From NCBI GenBank assembly GCA_014155875.1, contig JACEFZ010014503.1, positions 1-64,000 on the forward strand: a stretch of DNA of 64,000 bases, written 5' to 3'. Shown piece after piece: positions 31,085 through 42,330 of the stretch. Below the pieces are notes generated by a model. That model made no database searches and was not told where the DNA came from. It saw only the letters and a list, made by a program, of their open reading frames with translations. The stretch comes from Cepaea nemoralis (taxonomy: Eukaryota; Mollusca; Gastropoda; Stylommatophora; Helicidae). A program made the position numbers and the translations under genes. The stretch's first letter is position 1; every line of letters starts with the position of its first letter.

Positions 31085-32400
31085 TCTGTAATATCTCATC
31101 TCATCTCATCTCATCATGTTCCTCTTGTACCTTGCGGTGTCGAGGTGAAGTATAAACTTCGTGAGAGTGCCCGGTTATGGGCTTCGTATATCGACATTCC
31201 CATGGATTCTGTTATTCCCTCCGTCCAGCGTTTACGTGGTCGGCCTCTTCCTCTGTTTCCATCTGGTCTGTACGTCATTGCTTGTTGTGGCATGCTGTTG
31301 ACTGGTAGCCTACTTGCATGGCCAAACCATTTGACTTGCTGCTTTCTAATAAAATCTAGAGCAGCTTTAACCCCCACTTTAGTCCTGATTTCTTCATTTC
31401 TGATCTTATCTCTTCTTGATACGTTGAGTATTCTTCTCAGGAACCTCATTTCTGTTGTTGTGATTTTTCTTTTCTCTTTTTCTGTCATTGTCCAGGTTTG
31501 ACATTGGTAGCACAGAGTTGGTAGGAAGATTGTGTTGTAAAGTGCTTTCTTAGTAGTTATTGATACATGTTTGTTCTTTAGTATTGGTGCCATTTGTCCA
31601 ATGAGTTGATTAGCCTTATTGCACCTATTTTCGATCTCGTCTTCTGATCTGCCATTTGATGATATTATACTTCCTAGGTACTTGAAGCTCTTTACTTGTT
31701 TCAAGGGATGTTCGTTTAGGTGAATTTTTGCTGTTTGTTCTTCTTTAGTTATAGTCATTACCTCTGTTTTGCTTGTGCTAATTTTCATGTTATGTTCCCT
31801 ACACATTTTGTTTAGACTATTCATGTGGTCTTGTAATTCAGCTTCTGATTTTGCTATTAGTGCTTGGTCGTCCGCAAACAGGAGTTCTCTAATGGTTAGA
31901 TTTGCAGATGGTTCTTCTTCTGTGTTCTCGTCATGCGGTATTCTTGCTGTCTCTGCTTGGCTGGTTTCTTTACATATGTTGTCTATATATGTTATGAACA
32001 AGAGAGGGGACAGGACACAACCTTGTTGTACTCCAGATCTTATGGTGAAGGGTTCTGAGTGTCCTCCAGTTGCTCTCACTATGCATTCACTGTTGTCATA
32101 TAAACTTCTACATAGGTTTGTTAGATGTGTACTCACTCCATATTGTTTAAGGATTTCCCACAGCTTGTTTCTATCTACCCTATCAAATGCCTTTTCTTGG
32201 TCAACAAAGGCTAAGTAGAGTGTTTCATTGAATTCAATTGATTTTTCTATAAGTTGTCTAAGAGCAAAAATGGCGTCTGTGCATCCTTTGTTTTTCCTAA
32301 ATCCAAGCTGCGTTTCGCTTAGCTGGGGTTCTAAAGTAGTTCGTAGCTCAAAAGCCCCAATTTTCTTCTTTAGTATTTTAGCTTGAAGAATTTATCTTAT
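31085..32400 (-). mobile_element. LINE-B, 5'-truncated RT copy
   Basis: On the - strand it starts near QLSETQLGFRKNKGCTDAIF and runs to a (GATGA)n tail at 31085-31115. The RT ORF is open to the end. It is the best LINE-B copy here; others are at 10662-10941 and 46180-47364. Confidence 0.85.
31114..32395 (-). CDS. LINE-B reverse transcriptase (5' partial)
   Basis: The frame is open from about 32350, without a start codon, to the stop at 31114. In order: TDAIFALRQLIEKSIEFNE, LAFVDQEKAFDRVDRNKLWE (box A), GVQQGCVLSPLLFITYID (box B), ELLFADDQALIAKSEAELQ (box C with FADD), FKYLGSIISSNGRSEDEI (box E), then LCYQCQTWTMTEKEKRKIT, KWFGHASRLPVNSMPQQA and RKRWTEGITESMGMS. All catalytic aspartates remain. 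The upstream endonuclease is missing through 5' truncation. Confidence 0.85.
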
Positions 32401-32439
32401 TGCTTTAGTTTATGTTGTGTGAATTATGCTGTAAGTACG

Positions 32440-32520
32440 TGACGAGATGTAACGAAATATACCAGGCATTAAATCATGCAGTCTGTTGTATGTGTCTTCA
32501 TTATTCAAATTCTCTACTGG
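32440..32520 (+). mobile_element. Penelope-like element 3' end fragment, just before exon 9
   Basis: The segment AAATATACCAGGCATTAAAT, then TGTATGTGTCTTCATTATTC, matches, in inverted orientation, the 3' end of the Penelope-like copy at 33060-33125 (AAATATGCCAGGCAATAAAT on its - strand). It ends about 30 bases before the exon 9 acceptor. Confidence 0.7.
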
Positions 32521-32549
32521 GAAACATTTTTATAAATTTATTATAACAG

Positions 32550-32745
32550 TGAAATTTCTGAAGCGTTGATTCTGTTTGGTGTCAGTGCCACTGATGACAC
32601 TGAAATGGTGGCCCAGATCAAATCTGAAGTCTGCAAGTTAGGCCATCGCAACATAATTGCTTCAGAGATCATTGTAAATGAGGCTGAGGATTCTAAACGA
32701 GCACACCTAAAGAAAATGAAATGCCTGACAGATGAGGACATTAAG
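32550..32745 (+). CDS. HEAT-repeat gene, exon 9
   Basis: Acceptor TTATTATAACAG at 32549, donor TTAAG|GTACTC at 32745/32746. Enters with one base (AA plus T gives N) and ends in phase 0. Reads EISEALILFGVSATDDTEMV, AQIKSEVCKLGHRNIIASEI, then KRAHLKKMKCLTDEDIK. This is a helical linker after the HEAT block, with no further clear HEAT repeat. The acceptor has a poor pyrimidine tract (AT-rich). Confidence 0.85.
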
Positions 32746-33059
32746 GTACTCTTATTTCATTCTGTATTTTGTTGCTACATCAGTTTTCATACAAATTGTT
32801 TACATAGTTTAAAGTAATTTAGAAGTATGGTGCTTCCTTTCCTCTGCTAGCATATGGACACCCTTAGGCAAGGGGCAGTACCCATTTATTCCCCCATATC
32901 AGGGTAACAAAACCATTGAGCAGGTGGTGGAAGAAGCTGAGAAGCAGCCACAAAAGTTTTACAATGGTAGGCAGAGGATCTCTTTCTAGAAACAATGGCT
33001 ACAGCCACCAACCATAAGGGTCACTGCCAAGAAGAAAAGCAATGGCAAACTAGATTTTG

Positions 33060-34620
33060 AATAACGAAGACACAAACAATAGATTGCACGATTTATTGCC
33101 TGGCATATTTCACTGCATCTCATCAGGTACATAATGCAGAATTTCACACAACATAGAGTAAATTAACTAGATAAATCCTTCAAGCTGAAATATACACATA
33201 TTCACACAGTAATGTCAGTTGTCTACCACGGTAATTTTAAGCTGACTAACATGTCTTTCTGTTTGCAAAAATCTGGCTTGCGTAGATTGATCATTATTGC
33301 TTCTGCAAACTTTAAGAAGTGAGCATTTTGTGTGTTAAACAACAAGCGAAAGGCAATGTCTCTGTCAATCACATGGCCGCTTTCGAGAATGTGCCTAGCA
33401 ATTGATGATGCAGGAAGCTTCCGGTGTGTCGGTCCCACTAGGCTCACATCGCCTGTGTGTCGTATCTTGTTGACCCATTGAGGTATGTGTTCTGACTCTC
33501 TTTTGTTCAACTGCCGCTCTGTTCTGCCAATGTAGGAAGCCTGCCACCTACATGTGAATTGGTAAATACAATTGTTTTGGTGTACAGAGGGACAGGCTCT
33601 TTTACTGCTGGTGTGGGAATCGGTGTGGTTCTATACCTAATGACTTGAGTTGCAGCACAGAATATTCGGCCTACTGCTGTAGTGAGCCGGTCTTGTAGAC
33701 GTTGCATTACGTCATCCCCTTGAAAGGTTAGCTGGATGAATACCTTGAGTTTAGGGACTGTAGTTTTATCTGGTTTTGGTTTGGGCTATTGTCAGTGGTG
33801 CTTTATAAATCCTGTAGAGTACCCATTTAGGTTTAAGACATTCTTCAGAGTTTCAAATTCCTCTGTCAGTGTGTCTTGGGTGCATATCTTTCTAGCATGG
33901 TCAAACAGGGTCCGTACTAAGCCCCGTTGGTACTGGACAGGTGTGAAGCTCTGAAAATTTAGGTATTGGCCAGTCCGTGTTTCTTTGCGGTACACTGATC
34001 TTTGAATTATGCCATCTGCTCTATGTCTCATTAGAATATCTAGGAACAGCAATGCTTTGTTGTATTCGTGTTCCATGGATAGAGAGATTTTTTTATGCAT
34101 CATATTCATTATGGCATGGAACGATGTTGCTTGTAGCTGTGGTGATAATTAATATATTGTCCACTTAACGACGGTAGAAGACCAAGTTGTTAATGTCTGA
34201 GGATCTCTTTTCTTCTAAATGTGCCATGAAGATGTCAGCTAGAGTAGGACCAAGAGGACTCCCCATGGCCACTCCTCAGTTGTGGTATGACTTTGTTAGA
34301 AAATTGAATTGTATATTGGCGGTACATAGTAGTAATAGTCTCTCCAGAATAGACATTGGTATGCCTAGTTTTAGTTGTTTGTCTTTAATGCATTCCCTTA
34401 TTATTTTCACTGTCTCATCTAATGGAACGTTGGTGAATAGGAGGGATATATCCATGGATGCCATGTGTTTATTATTTATGTCCATAGTATCCAATAATTC
34501 CACCAGTTCGAATGTATCTCTGAGTATTTTTGGATCGAAGGACTGTCGTACTGGTTTTAAAATTTTGACTAGCCATCTCACCATTCTCGTACTATGATGA
34601 GATGAGACCATTTAATAGTA
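33060..34620 (-). pseudogene. Penelope-like element (RT plus GIY-YIG endonuclease)
   Basis: On the - strand from 34611: SFDPKILRDTFELVELL, ASMDISLLFTNVPLDETVK (RT box A with D), GVAMGSPLGPTLADIFMAHL (box B), a YRR-stop-VDNI box C (normally YRRYVDDI), and SIAVPRYSNET-like debris. Then come YTKTIVFTNSHV (GIY-like core), RTERQLNKRESEHIP, HILESGHVIDRDIAFRLLF and LKFAEAIMINLRKP (the GIY-YIG endonuclease C-terminal part). Box C has D to N and stops. PLEs copy through this RT and nick with GIY-YIG. Confidence 0.85.
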
Positions 34621-34828
34621 AATCATTAAACCAATAAAGTTAACAGTAGATACTAAAATATTGACTGTAGATCACCAGTTGTGTATTTCTTTATGTTCTT
34701 TATTTTGTAATTAGATTTATACATGGTTATTTAGGTTTTGTATTCACATATGTTAGACTAGTGCATATAATTCCATTAAATGCACATTTATTTAAAGTAT
34801 TGTAGTGCAGACTGAATGTAATGTATAA

Positions 34829-36180
34829 GGGGCGTTCATTTGAAATCTGTTCGTGCCGCACCGAGCGTAATTGCGTACGTTGAACATGATCATGTCATAG
34901 TCATGTGATAAGTACTGACCAATGAATAAAAGAGCATGTGCTTATCATCCCATGATGCATAGGTTCTGTTTCTGACCATTGAGAAAATGGCTGGGTTGAT
35001 CCAAATTCCGTCCAAAGAGGCTCAAAGAGCGGTAATTCAGTTTCTTTCATTTGAAGGATGTCGACCAGTGGACATTCATCAAAGAATGCAGGCAGCAGTA
35101 CGGTAACAAATGTGTGTCGAAGACAACAGTGACAGACTGGGCACGAATGTTTCGGAAAGGACATCAGTTCACGATAGATCTTCGACAGCCGAGTCAAGCA
35201 CATATTGTTGCAACAAAAGAACAAAACCATCGCCACAATTGATGCAGCAGTACAGATTAACAATTGTCGAAGCATACGTTCGCTAGTGGAAGAATTTGAT
35301 GTGTCAATTGGGACAATTCAAAAGATCATTCGTAAGAAACTGCAATATTGGAAGGTGTGTTCACAGTGGGTACCACGGATGTTGACCGACCACTAAAATG
35401 AGGACGCATGGTATGGTGTTCAAACCACTTGCTGCGTTACAGAGTGGAGGGTGATGCATTTCTCTTCTGCATAGTGGCAGGCGATGAATCATGGTGTCAC
35501 CACTTTGAGCGAAACAGCAAAACAGAGAGCATGCAATGGAAGCATGCTGGATCACCAAAAGCCAAAAAAATCAAGTTACAGGTCTCCGCTGGTAAGGTTA
35601 TGCTGAGTGCATTTTTTTACCATGAAGGGCTATTGTTGGCCGACTTTAAAGAACCTGGTGTCAACATAAACTCTACCCACTACTTGTAAACTTAGACAAG
35701 CTGCAAAAAGCCATCAAGAATAAGTGACCCGGCATGCTTTCTCACGGTGTGATTTTGTTGCACGATAATGCTCGTCCGCATGTCACAAAGATTGTGCAGG
35801 AAGCATTAGCAAGGAAGAAGTAGGAAATTCTGCAATCATCCAGCCTATAGTTCTGATTTGTCACCATGTGATTTTCATTTGTTCGGACCTCTAAAAAGAA
35901 GCTCTCAAGGGGCAATGATTTCACACAGATGCAGACGTAATGAACGCGGTAAACACTTGGTTCAGTGAGCAACCACAATCTTTTTTTGCGGACGGCATTC
36001 GCCGCCTACCTAAGCAATGGGATGCTTGCTTGAATGTCTACGGCGACTTCTTCTGACCAACCCATGGTGCATAATTCATTCAAAATGAATGCTATGTTTA
36101 ATTCTACCACATGTGTTAATGTTTCTTTCATGCTTTTGTAATAAAGCCATTGGAACGTGTTTCAAATGAGCGTCTCTACT
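34829..36180 (+). pseudogene. mariner element with both inverted ends
   Basis: Ends are GGGGCGTTCATTTGAAATCT and, inverted, GACGCTCATTTGAAACACG, next to TA. Inside, broken frames read IQIPSKEAQRAVIQFLSFEG (HTH), GDESWCHHFE (first D), LLHDNARPHVTKIVQEAL (second D) and YSSDLSPCDFHLFGPLK (third D), then RLPKQWDACLNVYGDFF at the end. Three catalytic aspartates are still readable, but several stops and shifts break the frame. Type is mariner DD34D. Confidence 0.85.
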
Positions 36181-36249
36181 ATATACAAAATGTGAAATAA
36201 AACTAATTTTCCTAATTGATTATAGTATCATCTAAAAAGATAAACAAAA

Positions 36250-36515
36250 AGGAAAGGGGTCTTTTACATGCATAGAGGTATATGGTGCTAGCCCCATAAT
36301 TTTGTAGATCAGTCAGCACAAGAAGAGTCATGTGGTCAATATCCCAAGAGTTGTCTTTACTTTCGAGGACAATTCCTGGTACTCAGTTCAGACTAACCTG
36401 GAAGCTAAGGTCAGTTTTGCCATATCTACCTCAAAGTAGATTTGAACACATGATCACTCAGTACTTTGGCAAGCATGCTAACCTCTGTGCTACTGCAGCT
36501 CCCCCAAAAGATGTA
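36250..36515 (-). repeat. SINE-A, nearly complete
   Basis: Contains GGTGCTAGCCCCATAATTTT, ATTCCTGGTACTCAGTTCAG and, at the head, TTTGAACACATGATCACTCA, with CATGCTAACCTCTGTGCTAC as inverse B and A boxes. Close in length to the copy at 241-490. Confidence 0.75.
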
Positions 36516-36599
36516 TGTAATATGAGAATAAAACATTAGTCAGTGATGTATGAGAATGGCAAAATGACAATTTTAAGTAACATATGTTGTAAATTTATC

Positions 36600-37060
36600 T
36601 TTCATATGAGTAACATATGGATGTGAATCAATGGAACATGTCACAAACACTGAAGAAGAAAGTTGAGGCTTTTGAACTTAAATGTTACTGAAAAATTATA
36701 AGAACAAAAATAAGTGAACAGAAAATAAGAAAAATACTCACGTCCCACAAAATATGAATATCAAAGATAATTGGCTCAAAAACATTATCATGTTTCAGAA
36801 ACTGAAATACTTTGTCTTTATAAAACATCACAGTAGTTCATAAGGAGTAGAAAAAGAAGGCATGGTTCCTTGAAGGAAAGGCAGAGGTTGGCCAACACAC
36901 TGGTGGATACAGAACATTAAAGGTATCTTGAGCATGAAAATGTATACAACAGGGGAACTGGGAGGGATTAAGAGTCTTTCCAGAATTCTATGATGAGAGC
37001 CACCTTCTGCAAAGGGCTTGCTACATGATGCTAATGTTATAATATAGGAAGAAACAATAG
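36600..37060 (+). pseudogene. LINE RT C-terminal relic
   Basis: Broken frames read YGCESMEH, NWLKNIIMFQKLKYF, RKGRGWPTHWWIQNIKGIL, then MRATFCKGLAT. This is the LINE pattern YGCESW...KYFGHV...GRRRGRPxxxWxDNIK...MRATxCxG. Confidence 0.6.
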
Positions 37061-37470
37061 AATCACTTGGCTAAAATTGCATGTAATCACAATCTTTGTA
37101 CCACCATGCTCACTTTGTGAGGGCTACTAATTTCATGAGCAAAATAAGGAAAATGAAAGTCAATGTTTACAATGTTTAGTTTCTGCATTTAGTTGTGCAG
37201 TGTTCTTTATGACATCAAAGTGACATGAGCAGAAGTAAAAAAAGCTACTTAACTTTTTTTAAATTTCATATTTTATAAATCTTCATAAGAATTATTTTTA
37301 ATTTCCATTTAATAACAAACCTCAAATGTAATTCTAACATGCTCTTTCATTCAGTCTGAAATAGGTTTTTATGATGATTATATTATCTTGATGTTGTCTG
37401 GCCATTTAATCTGTACTGTCCTGTAGCTCAGTTGTTTCAACATTCCCTTTATTATGGTTTTCAATAGATT

Positions 37471-37543
37471 GTTATGTTATGTGATGCTACCAAAATGTAC
37501 CTTCCCAGTTATGTTATGTGATGCTACCAAAATGTACCTTCCC
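37471..37543. repeat. 37-bp direct tandem duplication
   Basis: TTATGTTATGTGATGCTACC and AAAATGTACCTTCCCA occur twice in a row. Confidence 0.9.
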
Positions 37544-37639
37544 ATTTTTATTCCCTTTAACAGCACCATTTTTATGGGGGGGTTTTTCCGCTTACTCACT
37601 TTAAACTCATGCATAGTCCATACACACGATTTTTATAGT

Positions 37640-37875
37640 AGTGATGGACTGAATTTTGCATGTGGATTAGCTATCCCTAGTAACTGTGTCCCTCGCCATC
37701 AGGCGAACCCACTTTGATTTCAGAGGTGCTTGTAATTTACGTCCCCAAGTCAAGGACAAGTCAACATTTTAGTCCAGCTGTCCAGTGTAGGGGTTGAACC
37801 GCTTACCTCGACATTAGCAAACCGGATGTTTAAAAATACGCATTCTTACCCATTTGGCTATGCTGACCTGCCTTA
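37640..37875 (-). repeat. SINE-C, tRNA-derived SINE
   Basis: On the - strand it has GGTCAGCATAGCCAAATGGG (A box region) and GCGGTTCAACCCC (B box), then TTGACTTGGGGACGTAAATT and GGGTTCGCCTGATGGCGAGG and GATAGCTAATCCACATGC. Other copies at 59010-59215 and 63780-63935. Confidence 0.75.
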
Positions 37876-38149
37876 TGAGTTGTTCTAGAATATTTTTATT
37901 TTATTTTTTTATCCAAGAAACTCATCCCAGTCTTCTGAAGGCCCACATTTAAACAACCTTAAATTCATACTCTTTCTTTTCAGTCAAGGTCCTTTTAAAC
38001 ATAATGTTCTTGATACCTGATTGTGACATGTTTGATTGAGTTGCCAGAGGACCTAGTTTGTAGTGTTCTCTGGAGATATATCTTGAATAATAAATAACAA
38101 GATAAAGGATATGATTTAGCACGTTTTGTCTAGAGGTCACTCAAATGAG

Positions 38150-40200
38150 CTAATCATTCCCGCAATAGCCTTTTTGGAGAACATTTTTCTTTGGCTCAAA
38201 CCCCCACTGTGAGACTATTATGTATCTACACAGAAATTTATAAAAGAAGTAACTAGTTCACCCAAGGCCAGAGAAGATCTGAACTATTAGCGCCTGTACA
38301 ACTGAGGATCCATCTCACTCATTATACTGTTGACAGTGTGCTGTTCGTCCGTCACATAGATCTTTTCATATATATTTTGTCATTTTGTGACCTATATCAG
38401 TTTGTCCCATTTCTTTGGGATTGTAGGACTCAATTATATGTAGACAAACAAACTTCAACAATAGCTGTACATTACATCTGTTGGACAAGACATCTACATG
38501 ACAGTTTCTTGACAAAAGTGGGACATACATTCACAAGGAATTGTGTACACCAGCCATTGTACAAGACTTACATCATAAGAGATACTTGACAACATCTATA
38601 CAAGACTTTTCACCATAGGTATAAACAACCACAGCACTTAAGACAGTCACAGAGACAATACTTGACAGCACTGTACAAGACATTCTCTTGAGACATGTAC
38701 TTAAAACACTGGTTCAATAATACTGTTTATTGAGCTGATGGTGAGTCGAGTGATGACCATTGTCTCATCTCCTGTCATGTCAACACTTCAATTATTGCAA
38801 AGAAAATGCATAAAATATGTCACACATGCAGGTTGATAAACAAGATACAACACCTCCCCATTACTCCACCCCCCAATAATAAACTTTCCTCCACCTCTCC
38901 TCTCTAATTACCACTACACCATTGACTTTTATCTCTTCTTCCACTGTTAATGATGGGAAAACCCAGGTAAGCCATAACCTGGGGCAAGCATAGGGACCTT
39001 CTGCTCCACTGGTCTGTTTAATCCTTTTAGCACCTATGATCGGTGTTGGACAGCTCAGGTTGCAGTTTTCCCCCATGATGATTTTCCAAGTCTGACTAAT
39101 TATCCCCTACTGTCACAGTTTGAAGAAAAGCTACAGCCTTGTCTTTCACTGGTGAGTTGACTGTTTATGAAGTTGAGACTTGGGATGTTGTTCTCCTTTT
39201 CCTGTAGAGAAAGATCTAAGATACAAATATGTCCCAGTCTTCTTCCTTCTCCTCAGTCTATCTCACGTACTTTACATACAAGTCTTCATTCTGAAAACAC
39301 TGTGTGAGCACCAGGCTGGAGATTAACTAAGATAAGTCCTAGCCAAACAATCCATTGTCCCAGTCATTTCACCAGACGTTCTGAATGCGGTTAACCACCA
39401 TAGACTTGTTGTTTAGTTCTCAGATGACATTTGATTGACTCAAAGATCACTGTCCAGTTCACCACATTGGTAGTGCTTCAGATTGTGTTATTCTCCCATT
39501 TATGCATTCAGCTGTTAAAGAGCTGAGAGAAAATTCTTTTTAGATTTTCCTGCCTTTTGATAGGGAGTCACTTCTGGATCTAGGACCTCTGTTTAGTTGT
39601 CCCAGATGATATATGGATGGCCTCTCCACCATACTGTTCTCTGTTGTCCAGAGAACAATATATTATCAGATCTTTAAGGGCATTGTTGGGTCATCACATC
39701 ACACTAGCGACCGCTCCCGGTGAAATCCCCGCTCAACTAATGAGATTTTAACATATGGCCCAGGAATAGCGTGGGCTCATTACTGATTAGCCAATGAAAA
39801 CCAAGCGCATACCTCTGCCCTCCCCCAACTCGTTCTAGAACATATGATCTAATAATAGCCCTTCTATTTGGGATGGTCCCCGTTAAGACTTAAAGTATCT
39901 TTATGAAATGTGTCGGACTGGGAATGGGGAATTCTGTTCCATCATGCTACACTGATATCAGAAAGTTATCATGCATTTATTCACCTCATTGACACGTAAT
40001 ATATAACTCTGCTCTTATGATTTCCCCGATATTTTGTACTTCATTTTTCTGTCTCTTTGAGTCTTCACATAGAGTTAGTTGTTTCCACAATTTCTTTTCA
40101 AATCTTTACCAAAGTAATTTATACTTTTTAAGGAAACATTTAACAAGTATAATCAGGAGAAGCACAAAACAAAGAGCTTATGAAAATTACTAGCCATGAT
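38150..40200. other. Intron 9 stretch without recognised feature
   Basis: Mostly unique AT-rich sequence. 38470-38700 holds loose repeats of ACTTGACAACATCTATACAAG. No exon with good splice sites and coding pattern was seen. Confidence 0.5.
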
Positions 40201-40204
40201 CGGA

Positions 40205-40450
40205 AGCCGAGGGAGTGCGGTGGCTAGCCCTCTAGCCTGCTGGCCTGGAGGTGATGTGTTTGAATCCCCATTGATGTGGATTGTTAAAATTTTCCTGGGT
40301 ATCAGGAAATGTCCTGGGTAGCAAAAACAACTGGTATGATATCAGTTACATCATTCATTAAGAAGACCCATGATTGGTCTATAAAATATAGGGTTGGTAT
40401 CATAAATCCAATATACCTCAAGACGTGGAAAGGGCTTGTTTGTTTATTTT
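40205..40450 (+). repeat. SINE-A with intact-looking tRNA head
   Basis: The head holds GAGTGCGGTGGCTAGCCCTC (A box) and GTGTTTGAATCCCC (B box), then the body with TTTTCCTGGGTATCAGGAAA and ATTGGTCTATAAAATATAGG. This copy shows which end of the family is the polymerase III promoter. It lies about 140 bases before exon 10. Confidence 0.75.
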
Positions 40451-40592
40451 TTACTTACAGGTCATGATTACTGACCCCCATTACCTGCCCCCAAATAGTG
40501 ATTTTATTTTTTATTAAGAATTAAATACTTGTGTAAACGGTAACAAAGAATTGTAATTGCTCTATTATATTCCTTTTTTTCATACACTTCAG

Positions 40593-41357
40593 GCTTTAGA
40601 CAACAGAAAGGCAGCAATGTTACAACACATACAATTCCAAATCAGTACACTGAAGCACAGCTGCTCTTCTAGGCTGAAAATGTCCACACCACTACCAAGT
40701 ACAACATCAGAACCAGTCAGCAGAGAGGGGACCGAGTTCACACTAGCTGCAGATAAGGAACTGGAGGCCCTTCTCAGTCATAGATCTGAAAGCTGCTCTC
40801 TTAGCAGTAAGTCTAGACCTGTTACCAAGCAATCACTGGTGTCAGATGAAGCTGATTTGAGCAGAAGTGAGCAAGAACTGGAAGTAAATTCTATTTTTCA
40901 ATCTGAAATGGGTGATGAAGACAAGAAGTCTAATGTCAGTGGAAGAGAAACAGATGTAACTAAGATTAGAGAGGAGACTCAGAAATCAGCAAAATTGCTG
41001 TATAATTTGAGCTTGCCACCTTTAATTCAACCAGCATTTGGTAAGAATATTGCTTCCTCCTATTCAAGATCTGCATATGGTTTGATAACTTCAAGATTGT
41101 CTCCTCTTCAGTTACATAGTCATAGATCAGTAAGGGATAAAGACTTACTGAAGGAAGAAGAGAAATTTAACCAAGAAGTGTCTACAGTTTTCTCAGATCT
41201 TGATGTCCGATACACTTACCTTAATGAGGATTTGATGAAGATTGATAAAGGATACAATACTAGAGACTCGTTAGATACTGGTGATCTTAAGAGGTTCTCA
41301 TCAGCTGAAGAGATTCAACTTGTTAATGAAAAGACTCAAGAGACTGCCAAATCCTGA
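40593..41357 (+). CDS. HEAT-repeat gene, exon 10 (terminal)
   Basis: Acceptor ATACACTTCAG at 40592, enters in phase 0, stop TGA at 41355. Reads ALDNRKAAMLQHIQFQISTL, then a serine- and glutamate-rich tail (RSESCSLSSKSRP, VTKIREETQKSAKLLYNLSL, SRSAYGLITSRLSPLQLHSH, FSDLDVRYTYLNEDLMKIDK). 255 codons without membrane or enzymatic motif. A one-base shift before the stop would continue an open, polar frame to 41565, so the stop may be premature or the sequence may hold an indel. Confidence 0.85.
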   Translation, partial: ALDNRKAAMLQHIQFQISTLKHSCSSRLKMSTPLPSTTSEPVSREGTEFTLAADKELEALLSHRSESCSLSSKSRPVTKQSLVSDEADLSRSEQELEVNSIFQSEMGDEDKKSNVSGRETDVTKIREETQKSAKLLYNLSLPPLIQPAFGKNIASSYSRSAYGLITSRLSPLQLHSHRSVRDKDLLKEEEKFNQEVSTVFSDLDVRYTYLNEDLMKIDKGYNTRDSLDTGDLKRFSSAEEIQLVNEKTQETAKS

Positions 41358-41568
41358 TAAAACTATCACTAAGGTATCTAATAGTGAGACAGAAACACAA
41401 GAATATTTGCTAAACAGTGATGAAACCCACACAGAAGAACATGATTTTAATAATTTAGATGCATGTATATTGGAACTTGTATCAAAAGATGTTGAAAACA
41501 TCACTGCACCATCCAACAGTCACAGCATAGATACAAATGCACAAGATAATGCTATCGAGAAGTGATGA
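41340..41568 (+). other. Possible C-terminal extension in shifted frame, or 3' UTR
   Basis: In the +1 frame the sequence reads NPDKTITKVSNSETETQEYL, LNSDETHTEEHDFNNLDACI, then ITAPSNSHSIDTNAQDNAIE to a stop at about 41563. Its composition (acid, Ser, Thr, Asn) is like the tail of exon 10. If no indel exists, this is 3' UTR. Confidence 0.5.
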
Positions 41569-41824
41569 CATTTATATGCTTTGATTAAAGCATTATTTTT
41601 CTAATATGTGAAGTCCTGTAGCAGAACCTTCTGTGAGTATGTGAAGTGTTAGGATCATCACATTTTGTGGGCCTCAGTACATGGAGCTATAGGTGGTCAG
41701 TCACTCCCTTGCATAGTGAACGATGAGCACAGACAATGAACCCTCGCCTGACCACACTCATGCCATTTTATATGTAATGTCCTAAACACTACACCAATTA
41801 ATAATGATAGCTTAGAGTTAACTT

Positions 41825-42055
41825 TATAAGAGAGGATCTACTTCATTACACAAGGTTAACCTCATCTCACTCAGTCCCTCTCCATAGAATGGCAAACTGC
41901 TTGTTGCAAGGAACTCTATAGCTCCAATGATAACCCCCAGGGGTCTCCAGTATAATTTTCAGTGCGGTCTGAATGATGTAGTCACAGAATGATCTCATGA
42001 CCTTCAGAGCCAGAAGCAGATGACTTAACCACATAACCATGGAGACCCCTAAAGT
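41825..42055 (-). repeat. SINE-B
   Basis: On the - strand the head reads GGGGTCTCCATGGTTATGTG (A box region), then AAGGTCATGAGATC (weak B box) and a body with CTATAGAGTTCCTTG and GTGTAATGAAGTAGATCC. Diverged from the 2.0-kb copy. Confidence 0.65.
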
Positions 42056-42149
42056 TAGTTGTACATGGAATGCTAACAGCAACAATACAGCTGGTGCAGC
42101 AAGACTTGGCAATGATTCAAGCAATGATTCAATCACTCATTGCTACACC

Positions 42150-42330
42150 TTAGAGCATATCAGATTTATGGTGCTAGCCTCATATTCATATATGCCAAGC
42201 AGCATTTGATGGGTAATATGGTCAATATCACATTTACTTCCCAGAAAATATCCTGGTACCCACTTTAGGTTTCATTGACCTGGGAGCCCTGGTCAGTTTT
42301 GATAGCAATCACATGATAATTGATTAGTTT
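42150..42330 (-). repeat. SINE-A fragment
   Basis: Contains GGTGCTAGCCTCATATTCAT, ATATCCTGGTACCCACTTTA and TGACCTGGGAGCCCTGGTCA. Confidence 0.7.

Larger units (their letters stand above)
3469..41590 (+). other. HEAT-repeat protein gene (HEATR4-like), overall span
   Basis: Ten exons on the + strand join to a protein of about 760 residues. HEAT helices fill exons 2 to 8, and a polar C-terminal tail fills exon 10. HEAT proteins are helical scaffolds for protein-protein contact; no catalytic motif is present. Intron phases match at eight of nine junctions, which strongly supports one gene. The exception is exon 6 to 7. The gene resembles HEATR4 in layout (mid-protein HEAT block, long tail), but I could not align it, so the name is tentative. 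The first exon seen begins inside a codon, so upstream exons lie outside the window or were missed. An ATTAAA at about 41584 could be the polyadenylation signal. All introns are loaded with transposon relics. Confidence 0.7.

Noticed and set aside
31769..32218. 149-codon + strand open frame
   Set aside because: It is the antisense shadow of the LINE-B RT on the - strand.
38338..38589. 83-codon frame as an extra exon
   Set aside because: No good acceptor and donor pair with matching phase, and no similarity to the HEAT protein.
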